Shown one piece after another: positions 1 through 5,930 of a DNA stretch of 12,972 nt (within the stretch, counting starts at the first letter, position 1; the number at the start of each line of letters is the position of its first letter). The position numbers and the translations under genes were made by a program. Source of the DNA: an uncultured Alphaproteobacteria bacterium (GTDB lineage: Bacteria; Pseudomonadota; Alphaproteobacteria; RF32; CAG-239); contig UQFU01000051.1 of NCBI GenBank assembly GCA_900540425.1, positions 1-12,972 of the forward strand, in the 5' to 3' direction. The notes beneath the pieces are model-generated. The model had not been told where the DNA came from. It ran no database searches and saw only the letters and a list, made by a program, of their open reading frames with translations.

Positions 1-33
1 AGGCCGGAGTGACAGATACATTAAAGTCATCCC

Positions 34-117
34 TCATTTTTTCGGTAGAAAAAATGTCAAGGGATCTTCGAATTTCCCTCTTTCCTCAACTGCAAGCACG
101 CCATTGCTGATGTTCAT
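34..117 (-). other. possible 27-codon micro-ORF, doubtful
   Basis: On the minus strand an ATG at 115-117 opens 27 codons, ending in TGA at 34-36. A weak GAG lies about six bases upstream. The peptide would be mixed and charged, ending in a Lys-Lys pair; I recognise no family. The left edge of the window is also open in plus frame 2 from base 2 to a TGA at 137-139. Neither reading is convincing and the stretch may be entirely non-coding or part of a repeat. It is recorded because nothing else explains this region. Confidence 0.12.
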
Positions 118-126
118 AAAAAACTC

Positions 127-162
127 GCAGCCCCCTTGATGGCTGCTGCCGCAACCAAGGGG
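127..162. other. overlapping alternative hairpins in non-coding region
   Basis: Two stems share bases and exclude each other: GCAGCC (127-132) with GGCTGC (141-146), and CCCCTTG (132-138) with CAAGGGG (156-162). No poly-T tract follows, so it is not a standard terminator. It lies in the gene-free 1-421 stretch, which otherwise holds the repeat at 176-424 and the terminator at 253-280. An attenuator-like or structural RNA role is possible but unsupported. Confidence 0.25.
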
Positions 163-175
163 TGACAGTTATTTT

Positions 176-424
176 AATATAAGTTTTGGTGAAAATTGCG
201 ATATGTGAGTCGAATAGTAAGATTTAAGAGTGGCAGCAACTGAACGCTAAGTAAAAAAGACCGTTACTCCGGTCTTTTTTATCTGCAAGCTCTTTGGAAC
301 ATCTTAGCGAGCTAGGAAAGCGTAAGCGACCGCTGCGAGCTTAGATGCCTAAGGTATATAAAAATACGTGACTAAAAAATTTTCCCCGATAAATCTGTAC
401 CACTCAACCACAGAGCACGATTTA
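176..424 (-). repeat. dispersed intergenic repeat, copy 1 (long form)
   Basis: This segment shares both ends with 5931-6070. Bases 176-209 match 5931-5964 at 30 of 34 positions, including the exact 19-mer GAAAATTGCGATATGTGAG. Bases 354-372 match 6001-6019 at 16 of 19 positions (a GTATAT...ATACGT micro-palindrome). The terminal ACCACAGAGCACGATTT (407-423) matches 6053-6069. The middle of this copy is about 110 bases longer and contains a terminator (253-280). The right end overlaps the fliE stop codon, so the element sits directly at a gene 3' end, as copy 2 does at rlmE. Confidence 0.6.
253..280 (-). terminator. intrinsic terminator downstream of fliE
   Basis: A perfect 11-bp stem, AAAAAAGACCG (253-263) with CGGTCTTTTTT (270-280), encloses a six-base loop. 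The A/T flanks make it work in either direction. It is the first terminator after flgB-flgC-fliE, about 140 bases past the fliE stop, and lies inside repeat copy 1. Confidence 0.8.
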
Positions 425-736
425 GATAGGCATTGAAATAATCGTATTATAAGCCTTAATCGCAGTATCGCGAACAGAAACCACCGTATTCAACGCCATC
501 TCGGCATTGGATACCGCAAGAACAACGTCTTGAATATCGGCCTTGCCCTGAATACCCTGAAGCGTCATGCTCTCGCCGGCTTTGGAAAGATCGACGGCAT
601 CTTCAACGGCAGACTTAACCATATTTTGAAATTCATTATTAATGGTAGGCTTCGGCTGTTCGGCCGGAACATTTCCCCCAATCCGGCTAAGCGCCTGCTG
701 ATAGGCATTTAAAGCGCTGGAAATATTGTTTACCAT
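422..736 (-). CDS. fliE: flagellar hook-basal body protein FliE
   Basis: The 104-residue protein has the normal length of FliE, the small adaptor joining the MS ring (FliF) to the proximal rod. It is exported early through the flagellar type III apparatus and has no Sec signal peptide. The C-terminal half is typical: a helical segment around residues 65-95 (IQDVVLAVSNAEMALNTVVS) and the family ending KAYNTIISMPI (94-104). The ATG at 734-736 is preceded by GAGGGG at a workable distance, and the start lies only 15 bases past the flgC stop, so it is the last gene of the flgB-flgC-fliE operon. The stop codon overlaps the end of a dispersed repeat. Confidence 0.95.
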   Translation of the reverse strand: MVNNISSALNAYQQALSRIGGNVPAEQPKPTINNEFQNMVKSAVEDAVDLSKAGESMTLQGIQGKADIQDVVLAVSNAEMALNTVVSVRDTAIKAYNTIISMPI

Positions 737-751
737 TCTATTTTCCCCTCA

Positions 752-1162
752 TTACTTTAACAAGTCCAAAACTTTAGAATTCATATCACGCGCAGTCTTC
801 ATAACATTCAAATTAGCTTCGTAACTGCGCTGTGCTTCTTTCATGTCCATCATCTCAATCAGCGGATTGACATTAGGCAGAGAAACATAGCCTTCCGCAT
901 CAGCCGCCGGATGGTTCGGTTCGTATTTTTTCTCAAAAGGCGACTGGTCTTTGACAACCTTCTCCACCTTAACCAGCTCCGCTCCGTTAGCCGCATCCAG
1001 ATAGTTCTTAAAAACCGGTACCTGGCGACGATAAGGCTCACCGCCCGGCTCGGTAGAAATGGAGTCGGCATTGGCCATATTTTCGGAAATCAGACGCAAA
1101 CGTTCCGCCTGGGCTTTCATTCCCGAAACCGCAATATCCGCTGTAACTGTCAAATCGCTCAT
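752..1162 (-). CDS. flgC: flagellar basal-body rod protein FlgC
   Basis: At 136 residues this is a full-length FlgC, a proximal rod subunit. The N-terminal rod motif is clear (SGMKAQAERLRLISENMANA, residues 13-32). Next comes the FlgC-specific GGEPYRRQ (40-47), then PNHPAADAEGYVSLPNVNPL (82-101), and the C-terminal rod helix with MMDMKEAQRSYEANLNVMKT (104-123). The N- and C-terminal helices pair in the assembled rod. The ATG at 1160-1162 follows a GGGGGA ribosome site and starts 11 bases after the flgB stop. It is transcribed with flgB and fliE from the sigma-54 promoter at 1624-1639. Confidence 0.97.
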   Translation of the reverse strand: MSDLTVTADIAVSGMKAQAERLRLISENMANADSISTEPGGEPYRRQVPVFKNYLDAANGAELVKVEKVVKDQSPFEKKYEPNHPAADAEGYVSLPNVNPLIEMMDMKEAQRSYEANLNVMKTARDMNSKVLDLLK

Positions 1163-1173
1163 CTATCCCCCGC

Positions 1174-1575
1174 CTAACCGCTAATCTTTGTATTGGCCGT
1201 GTTCAGCATGTTTTGATATTTTCCGTAAAGCGTAATCACCCGGTCATACTCGCCCTTGCTCTTGCTGATCTCATTCATCTGATCTTCCAAAACCACGCCG
1301 TTTCCGTCAATGGTCAACGCTGTCGACGGCTTAGGCGTATAAACCTTATAGCCGCCATAACTGCCGCCAACTCCGGTCAGATGTTTTTCATTGGTCACGG
1401 TCATTTTCAAATGGGTAGAAAGCTCTGTCCCAAAATCCGGACGTTTGAGATCTTTGGGAAGATAGCCCGGCGTATTGGCGTTAGCCACATTTGCAGCCAA
1501 AACCTTTTGCCGTTCGGTCTGATATTTAATGTTCTGATTTGCTGCCGCAAAGACTGAAAGATTATTCAAATCCAC
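1174..1575 (-). CDS. flgB: flagellar basal-body rod protein FlgB (GTG start)
   Basis: FlgB is a proximal rod subunit exported by the flagellar type III system. The rod-protein signature NVANANTPGY is at residues 29-38, and the C-terminal helix (EYDRVITLYGKYQNML) is typical. I choose the GTG at 1573-1575 (133 residues). GGGGAG (1583-1588) lies exactly seven bases upstream, and the product then begins M-D-L-N-N-L like other FlgB proteins. The frame is open a little further, to TTG codons at 1579-1581 and 1588-1590, but both overlap or adjoin the ribosome site. An in-frame TAG lies just above them. First gene of the operon; the leader from the predicted sigma-54 start is about 38 bases. Confidence 0.93.
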   Translation of the reverse strand: MDLNNLSVFAAANQNIKYQTERQKVLAANVANANTPGYLPKDLKRPDFGTELSTHLKMTVTNEKHLTGVGGSYGGYKVYTPKPSTALTIDGNGVVLEDQMNEISKSKGEYDRVITLYGKYQNMLNTANTKISG

Positions 1576-1597
1576 CGTCAAACTCCCCAAATTCGGA

Positions 1598-1613
1598 CGT
1601 AATCCCTATTACG
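1598..1613. promoter_or_regulatory. palindrome at predicted flgB transcription start
   Basis: CGTAAT-CCCT-ATTACG is a perfect 6-4-6 inverted repeat whose upstream edge coincides with the +1 expected from the sigma-54 promoter. It could be a 5' mRNA hairpin or an operator for a repressor. No known factor is recognised. Confidence 0.4.
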
Positions 1614-1623
1614 CCTGCCATGA

Positions 1624-1639
1624 TGCAAGATTCGTGCCA
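1624..1639 (-). promoter_or_regulatory. sigma-54 (RpoN) promoter of flgB-flgC-fliE
   Basis: On the minus strand the sequence reads TGGCACGAATCTTGCA, matching the RpoN consensus TGGCACG-N4-TTGCW at every fixed position. There are ten bases between the -24 GG and the -12 GC. It lies about 50 bases upstream of the flgB start and points at it. The spacer contains GAATC, a GANTC site for CcrM-type methylation. RpoN control of rod genes through an enhancer-binding activator (FlbD in Caulobacter) is well known in Alphaproteobacteria; no activator site is identified here. Confidence 0.88.
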
Positions 1640-1650
1640 CCTAAAAACGC

Positions 1651-1679
1651 TTGCCAAACCATTCCCCAATGATTACAAT
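1651..1679 (+). promoter_or_regulatory. sigma-70-like promoter of flhB-like gene
   Basis: TTGCCA (1651-1656) and TACAAT (1674-1679) are separated by 17 bases; each box matches the consensus at five of six positions. Predicted start is near 1686, giving a leader of about 30 bases. It is divergent from the sigma-54 promoter, whose -24 element is only about 12 bases away. Confidence 0.6.
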
Positions 1680-1681
1680 AC

Positions 1682-1696
1682 GTTAATAAGATTAAC
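1682..1696. promoter_or_regulatory. palindrome at predicted flhB-like transcription start
   Basis: GTTAAT-AAG-ATTAAC is a perfect 6-3-6 inverted repeat sitting on the predicted +1 of the plus-strand promoter. It also contains two TTAA half-sites separated by five bases; a CtrA box needs seven, so I do not call CtrA. Confidence 0.4.
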
Positions 1697-1715
1697 CCGG
1701 CAGGAATATTGCATA

Positions 1716-2042
1716 ATGTCTGAACAAGATGATAACAGAAAAAAACAGGAGCTCAACGCCGATTTGGAGTTATCCTCAAAATATGCCGTTGCCCTCGGAT
1801 ACGACATGCAGAAAAACAGCGCCCCGGTTGTCCTTGCCAAAGGACAAGGGCAAATCGCCGAAAAAATTATCCAAATCGCCTTGGACAACAATATCGAAAT
1901 CCGCCGTGACGAAGATTTATTGCAAATTTTGAAAGCCGTAGACATCAATGAGGAGATTCCGGTTGAAGCTTTTGCCGCCGTAGCGGAAATCATTTCCTAC
2001 ATTTATCAGCAAAACGGCAAGGAGCTCAACGCCTCGCAATAA
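1716..2042 (+). CDS. stand-alone FlhB C-terminal-domain protein
   Basis: This 108-residue protein matches only the cytoplasmic domain of FlhB/YscU, the export-switch component of the flagellar type III apparatus. The domain core is clear: KYAVALGYD (22-30), APVVLAKGQGQIAEKIIQIA (36-55), and IPVEAFAAVAEIISYIY (81-97). The four membrane helices of full FlhB are absent. The autocleavage tetrapeptide NPTH is also missing; the corresponding position reads LSSK. Such FlhB-like proteins (FlhX in epsilonproteobacteria, YlqH in Bacillus) are known beside full FlhB, and FlhX can replace the cleaved FlhB fragment. The ATG at 1716-1718 follows AGGA at ten bases. The frame is open upstream into flgB antisense, which I exclude. 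The stop overlaps a terminator. Confidence 0.88.
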   Translation: MSEQDDNRKKQELNADLELSSKYAVALGYDMQKNSAPVVLAKGQGQIAEKIIQIALDNNIEIRRDEDLLQILKAVDINEEIPVEAFAAVAEIISYIYQQNGKELNASQ

Positions 2043-2070
2043 AAAAGCCCGGATGCGTCCGGGCTTTTTT
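2041..2070. terminator. bidirectional terminator shared by convergent genes
   Basis: A perfect 13-bp stem, AAAAAAGCCCGGA (2041-2053) with TCCGGGCTTTTTT (2058-2070), has a TGCG loop. It overlaps the stop codon of the flhB-like gene (2040-2042) at one end and that of gene A (2070-2072) at the other, so a single hairpin serves both. Confidence 0.92.
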
Positions 2071-2729
2071 CAAGAAAACTGCATCAGATATTTTCGATCT
2101 ATGGTTACCAGTCGGCAAGATTTTCCGATTATCAGAACCAAACTGCGATCAGCATCAAGCAATGCTGCATAATACGGCTGATTGCCATCAAGCACAACTT
2201 GTTTGACCCGGATTCCCGCCCGGGACCAAAAACTCGCCCGTACCGTTTCCGAACCTTTAAGCTGCGTCATGGCAAAAGCCAAAGCCATACGTTCGGCTTC
2301 CAAACGGTTTTGAGGGTCTGTCCGGCGCCGGAAAAAATCAACAACCACCGAATATGCCTCGGTAACATACGCCGTACACTCCAAAGACTTATAAACCTGC
2401 CCCCAGCAGACATCGTCTTTGTAATACATCGGCAGCGGAACTCTGTTATCCCGGTAAACCTTTTTCTTTTCACCGGTACAAAAATCAAAAATTAACGCAA
2501 TGCTTTTCAGCCGATTGCGATAATGGACTGCCAGACAAAGGCTTATTTCCCCGCTTTGCCGGGCATAAGACAGCAAATGCATCGACTGATATTCAAAATC
2601 GTCAACATCCGCAGCAAAATAACGCTCCAATTCCCAAGCGACCTGCTTTATTGACAACTCTGCCTGCGCATAGGGCTCCTGCCCTAATACCCTGACAAAA
2701 TTTTCACAAGTTAAATTCGTCTTTTTCAT
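2070..2729 (-). CDS. orphan gene A, unknown function (family 1)
   Basis: A 219-residue protein I do not recognise. It has no signal peptide, membrane segment or metal motif, and is predicted soluble, alpha/beta, tyrosine- and arginine-rich. It resembles gene C over its length: a strand followed by CTGEKKKVYRDN (89-100) corresponds to C's ASGERKIQRGN. A C-terminal block from FWSRAGI through LDGNQPYYAALLDADRSLVL corresponds to C's FWRAEKE block. The ATG at 2727-2729 has no Shine-Dalgarno sequence; the AT-rich leader resembles that of B-F. It has its own promoter (2775-2804) and terminator (2041-2070), so it is probably transcribed alone. Paralogy is judged by eye. Confidence 0.8.
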   Translation of the reverse strand: MKKTNLTCENFVRVLGQEPYAQAELSIKQVAWELERYFAADVDDFEYQSMHLLSYARQSGEISLCLAVHYRNRLKSIALIFDFCTGEKKKVYRDNRVPLPMYYKDDVCWGQVYKSLECTAYVTEAYSVVVDFFRRRTDPQNRLEAERMALAFAMTQLKGSETVRASFWSRAGIRVKQVVLDGNQPYYAALLDADRSLVLIIGKSCRLVTIDRKYLMQFS

Positions 2730-2774
2730 GATAATGAAGATTAATTATTAGGACTAAAAATTTTGTTTTATGCC

Positions 2775-2804
2775 ACTATACCCTGATTTTCCGCCCAAAG
2801 TCAA
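2775..2804 (-). promoter_or_regulatory. promoter of orphan gene A
   Basis: On the minus strand TTGACT (2804-2799) is followed after 18 bases by TATAGT (2780-2775). The -35 box begins just after the poly-T of gene B's terminator. The leader to the ATG is about 40 bases and AT-rich. Confidence 0.6.
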
Positions 2805-2808
2805 ACAA

Positions 2809-2834
2809 AAAGGCTCCGACGCTTCGGAGCCTTT
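2809..2834 (-). terminator. terminator of orphan gene B
   Basis: An 11-bp perfect stem, AAAGGCTCCGA (2809-2819) with TCGGAGCCTTT (2824-2834), has a four-base loop. On the minus strand it is followed by TTTTTGTTT. It lies 16 bases beyond the gene B stop. Confidence 0.9.
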
Positions 2835-2849
2835 CTGTAACAGTCAAGC

Positions 2850-3794
2850 CTATTCAAAGATAAATCCGTCATCTTTATCCGGTTCTCCGGGAACATAGTT
2901 CCGCAAATTAAAATAATTCACGAGTTCCAGTTTTCCGGTATGTGCCGAAACCAGATAATTGATTTCTCCCTCATAAGCAATTTTCCAGAAACGTTCAAAC
3001 CCGTTATTGTCACCGCTGACCAAAGGTTTGAATTCCGAACAAAGCGTTCCGCGAAAACCCGAATTCAAAAAAATCTCCTTTGCCTCCGAACAGGAAATAT
3101 ACATTTTCCGGCTGCGGTGCAGGCTTTGCCCGTCAAAATGCCAGAAAGCAGAAGCGCTTCCGCCATATGAGGCTTTTCCGATAAAAGAGGGAACCCGGTA
3201 AATACGCTTTCCTTCCGGCTGCAAAAGAACTTTTGACACCTTGTCCGCGATCTCATAGTCCTCATGCCCCTTAAACCCGGAAACGCCCCAATACAGCCGC
3301 CCGTCAAGACAAACAGGAAATACGCGAAAACGGTAGACAAAAGGACTGACGTCATCACGCCATTCTACAAACTGGGTCGAGCGGATAAACAAATCCGCCT
3401 TAGACGTCGACAAAACCGGAGCAACAGGCTTTATCAAGCCAACCCACAGATTTTGTCCCCGCAAATGCGCATACATAAACTCGGTTTCCTGCCAAATATC
3501 CGCATTTCCGCCGGCAACGGTCACTTCCGGCCGTTTTTTATAATACCGCAGCGTAAGATTCGGAAGGTAAAAAAGGCTCCAGACTTTTTCTGATGAAACG
3601 CTTTCTTCTTTGCAGAGATTAACGGAAAACATCAAAGCAATGTTATTTTCCTTGTCCAACACCAGCCGGACATCCTCAATTTCTGCTTCCGCGTCGGCAG
3701 AAAAAGCCAAAGACAGCCTTTCTACTCCGCTCAAATTCTTAACCAGTTCATTAATGTCAACGTTTCTCTCGGAATAATAAACTTTCTTTTCCAT
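2850..3794 (-). CDS. orphan gene B, unknown, internally duplicated (family 1)
   Basis: A 314-residue soluble-looking protein without signal peptide or membrane helices; no known family recognised. By eye it contains two tandem versions of the domain seen once in A and C. The first is roughly residues 28-165 (NNIALMFSVNL ... TLRYYKKRP ... AYRF-like strand), the second roughly 168-305 (LYWGVSGFKG ... EGKRIYRVPSF ... MYISCSEAKEIF ... FERFWKIAYEGEINYLVSAH). The second half ends in the same FW...strand-turn-strand block as A and C. Ends in TAG. The ATG at 3792-3794 has no Shine-Dalgarno sequence; its leader is almost pure A/T. No clear promoter lies between the gene C terminator and this start, so it may depend on read-through from C. 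Confidence 0.78.
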   Translation of the reverse strand: MEKKVYYSERNVDINELVKNLSGVERLSLAFSADAEAEIEDVRLVLDKENNIALMFSVNLCKEESVSSEKVWSLFYLPNLTLRYYKKRPEVTVAGGNADIWQETEFMYAHLRGQNLWVGLIKPVAPVLSTSKADLFIRSTQFVEWRDDVSPFVYRFRVFPVCLDGRLYWGVSGFKGHEDYEIADKVSKVLLQPEGKRIYRVPSFIGKASYGGSASAFWHFDGQSLHRSRKMYISCSEAKEIFLNSGFRGTLCSEFKPLVSGDNNGFERFWKIAYEGEINYLVSAHTGKLELVNYFNLRNYVPGEPDKDDGFIFE

Positions 3795-3827
3795 AAAAAT
3801 AAAAAATTAAAATTGTTTACAAAAAAC

Positions 3828-3845
3828 AACCCCATTCCCGGGGCT
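3828..3845 (-). terminator. probable weak terminator of orphan gene C
   Basis: The minus-strand transcript folds AGCCCC (3845-3840) against GGGGTT (3833-3828), with one G-U pair, and is followed by GTTTTTTG. The stem is only six pairs, so termination may be partial, which could let transcripts enter gene B only 34 bases further on. Confidence 0.55.
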
Positions 3846-3866
3846 GCAATTAACCAGCCAGACAGC

Positions 3867-4457
3867 TTAATTTTTCGGATAAACACGGTATTTTCCACAT
3901 TTGTCCGTAATTTTCAGCGCCTCACCGGAATGTTGTTCAACAAAGGCCAAATAACAGCTTTCGCCATCAATTTTAGCCTCTATCGGCAATTCCTTTTCTG
4001 CTCTCCAGAAGAAATTCTGATAGGTTTTCTCTTGGGAACAAAGACAATAAGCCTCCGCCATTTTCAAGGCGTCTTCCTCGCTTTGGCAAGGTTTGTCCTG
4101 CTGAACCAACCCGATGCTGATGCGAAACTTGTCGGTACGGCAATACATATACTTTCCAATATATTCAGCCGTTGGCAATGCCGCCTTTTTCAAAATGCTG
4201 TAATGCAAATTGCCGCGTTGGATTTTTCTTTCGCCGCTGGCATAAACATAATATACGCTGTACACGTCCCGGGGATTTTCCCTGTTAGCATAACGCATAA
4301 CAAACACCAGCGTTTTTCCGAGCGTTGCAATGTGCATTATTCCCAAATTTGAAGTCCGGTGTTCATAAGCCTCCAATTTGTCGGCAAAATACTCAAACAA
4401 CCCGTTAGACACTTCTTCAACTCTAAAACTTCTTCCTTCCAGACAAACTTTTTCCAT
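3867..4457 (-). CDS. orphan gene C, unknown function (family 1)
   Basis: A 196-residue protein of unknown function, soluble, no signal peptide, tyrosine-rich with scattered cysteines. The order of blocks is: a strand KTLVFVMRYAN (48-58), a second strand and turn with YYVYASGERKIQRGN (69-83), YIGKYMYCRTDKFRISIGLV (99-118), a helix SEEDALKMAEAYCLC (125-139), then FFWRAEKELPIEAKIDGESC (148-167) and a final strand pair. This layout matches gene A and each half of gene B. The ATG at 4455-4457 begins ATGGAAAAA without a Shine-Dalgarno sequence and is preceded by the TTAATTTTAAT-type leader. It has its own promoter (4491-4519). Confidence 0.8.
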   Translation of the reverse strand: MEKVCLEGRSFRVEEVSNGLFEYFADKLEAYEHRTSNLGIMHIATLGKTLVFVMRYANRENPRDVYSVYYVYASGERKIQRGNLHYSILKKAALPTAEYIGKYMYCRTDKFRISIGLVQQDKPCQSEEDALKMAEAYCLCSQEKTYQNFFWRAEKELPIEAKIDGESCYLAFVEQHSGEALKITDKCGKYRVYPKN

Positions 4458-4490
4458 AAGAATTAAAATTAATTATATATACTGTTTTTT

Positions 4491-4519
4491 ACTTTAGCAC
4501 AAATCAGCCGCAGGCACAA
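4491..4519 (-). promoter_or_regulatory. promoter of orphan gene C
   Basis: TTGTGC (4519-4514) and TAAAGT (4496-4491) are 17 bases apart on the minus strand. The -35 box lies in the loop of an imperfect inverted repeat (ATCAGC 4503-4508 with GCTGAT 4536-4541). That hairpin may also serve as a weak end for rsmB transcripts, as no better terminator is visible after rsmB. Confidence 0.5.
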
Positions 4520-4565
4520 CACTTAATGGCACGCAGCTGATAATTTTACATAACTGTAACAAAAG

Positions 4566-5789
4566 TCAGACCTTCTCAATAATCGCCAGAAAAAAACCGT
4601 CCGTACCTGTGGCCAGCGGCGACAGGCGAAGATATTCGTTAGAAACGCAAGGATACGGAGCCTTCAGCTTCTGTTCCCACAACTCGCGCAGATTGAGCAG
4701 ACGCACATCGCCGTGAGCTTTGACAAACGGCTCGACGATATTTTCATTTTCATCTTTAAAAATCGAACAGGTAATATAAATAATCCGGCCGCCGGACTTG
4801 GTTTTGTCATACGCAATATCCAAAAGCTCGCGCTGGGTCTGATTCAGTTTTTCCAGATATTCCGGCGTCAACCGAAACTTGGCATCAGGGCTGCGGCGCC
4901 AGGTGCCGCTTCCCGAACAGGGAGCGTCTAAAATAAAACGGTCAAAATCGCGATCCGTCGTTGCTGCAAAATCAGTCAACTCAATATTTTTAATTCCCAA
5001 CCGTTGCATTCTCGGTTTAATCGCTTCCAAACGCGCCGCCGAAATATCATGCGCCAAAACCTTGCCCTGGTTATCCATCAAATAAGCCAGAGCCAGACTT
5101 TTCCCGCCAGCTCCGCAGCAATAATCCATTATTTTGTGCTGCGGTCGGACATCGCACAAAATCGCCGCCAGCTGTGACGCCTCATCCTGAACTTCAATTT
5201 CGCCGTTTTGATACGCCAGACAGTTCCCCAAACTGATTCGGCGGTCGCTGCGAATGCCGATCGGGGAATAAAAGCAGGGCCGCACCTCATATCCTTCAGC
5301 CGTAAGATCCGCAATCAGCTTTTCCCGGTTTTTAACGTTAATCCTGAAATCTGCCGGCGCCTGTGTATTCAATGCTTTAAAAAACTCCAAATCCTTTATT
5401 TTTTCAAAAACCCATTGCGGAACTTCAGCCTCGACATAAGCGGGATAAAGCTCTTCGTTTTCTGTCTCCATCCAGGATTTTTCTTCGTCCGAAAGCGCTG
5501 CCGGCGCATACTTTTCGCCGCTGAAAATATCTTCAACCTTATCTGTAGTATAACGGTCAATATAAAGCATGACCCAACGCCGAATATCGGAGCTTCCCGT
5601 ATCAAACTCCAGCTTCATTTTGTTGCGGATAATATTCCATACCGTATCGCTGACAAAACGGCGGTCTTTAGAACCGATAAATTTACGTTCCCGCATATAA
5701 TCATTGATAACCCGGTCGGCAGGAATATCACCTTTGAAAATTTTTTCCCAAAGCTCCATAACCGCCTGATAACGCCCAGCCTGCTGCAT
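4566..5789 (-). CDS. rsmB: RsmB/NOP-family rRNA (cytosine-C5) methyltransferase
   Basis: A 407-residue SAM-dependent RNA methyltransferase; family members make m5C in 16S rRNA (C967 for RsmB). Residues 1-140 form a helical NusB-like RNA-binding region. Next come the family motif YQNGEIEVQDEASQLAA (193-209), SAM motif I DYCCGAGGKS (222-231), and motif IV DAPCSGSGTWRRSPD (288-302) with the releasing Cys291. Motif VI ITCS (339-342) carries the nucleophile Cys341, and GTDGFF (395-400) is near the end. Both catalytic cysteines are present, so it should be active. GTWRR in place of the enteric GVIRR is common in Alphaproteobacteria. The ATG at 5787-5789 follows a strong GAGGAAGAGG. The exact target, C967 or another site, is inferred. 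Confidence 0.88.
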   Translation of the reverse strand: MQQAGRYQAVMELWEKIFKGDIPADRVINDYMRERKFIGSKDRRFVSDTVWNIIRNKMKLEFDTGSSDIRRWVMLYIDRYTTDKVEDIFSGEKYAPAALSDEEKSWMETENEELYPAYVEAEVPQWVFEKIKDLEFFKALNTQAPADFRINVKNREKLIADLTAEGYEVRPCFYSPIGIRSDRRISLGNCLAYQNGEIEVQDEASQLAAILCDVRPQHKIMDYCCGAGGKSLALAYLMDNQGKVLAHDISAARLEAIKPRMQRLGIKNIELTDFAATTDRDFDRFILDAPCSGSGTWRRSPDAKFRLTPEYLEKLNQTQRELLDIAYDKTKSGGRIIYITCSIFKDENENIVEPFVKAHGDVRLLNLRELWEQKLKAPYPCVSNEYLRLSPLATGTDGFFLAIIEKV

Positions 5790-5825
5790 TGTACCTCTTC
5801 CTCAAATATTAAACATTTCTACTCT

Positions 5826-5867
5826 ACCACAGAACGCATTTTCAGATAATCACAGAGCGCGATAAAA
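5826..5867 (-). repeat. tandem pair of short TCGCG-YTCTGTGGT motifs upstream of rsmB
   Basis: On the minus strand, TTTTATCGCGCTCTGTGAT (5867-5849) is followed closely by AAAATGCGTTCTGTGGT (5842-5826). The same motif ends both dispersed repeat copies (6070-6053 and 424-407), always in the same orientation. Here it lies 37-78 bases upstream of the rsmB start. It may be a decayed repeat end or part of the rsmB promoter: TTATCT, 17 bases, TAGAGT spans the second motif but is a poor match to consensus. Confidence 0.5.
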
Positions 5868-5930
5868 GTTCGGCTAGTGAGTTAGCAGAGTTCTTTTCTG
5901 AGCCCCGCTAAAACCTCTTTAATAACTCAA

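Noticed and set aside
1579..1590. Upstream TTG starts for flgB
   Set aside because: Both overlap or touch the GGGGAG ribosome site; the GTG at 1573-1575 has ideal spacing and gives the family's usual N-terminus.
1682..1696. CtrA box upstream of the flhB-like gene
   Set aside because: The two TTAA half-sites are separated by five bases, not the seven needed; a simple palindrome describes it better.
5208..5849. 213-codon plus-strand open frame
   Set aside because: Antisense shadow of rsmB, with no recognisable domain and low-complexity composition.
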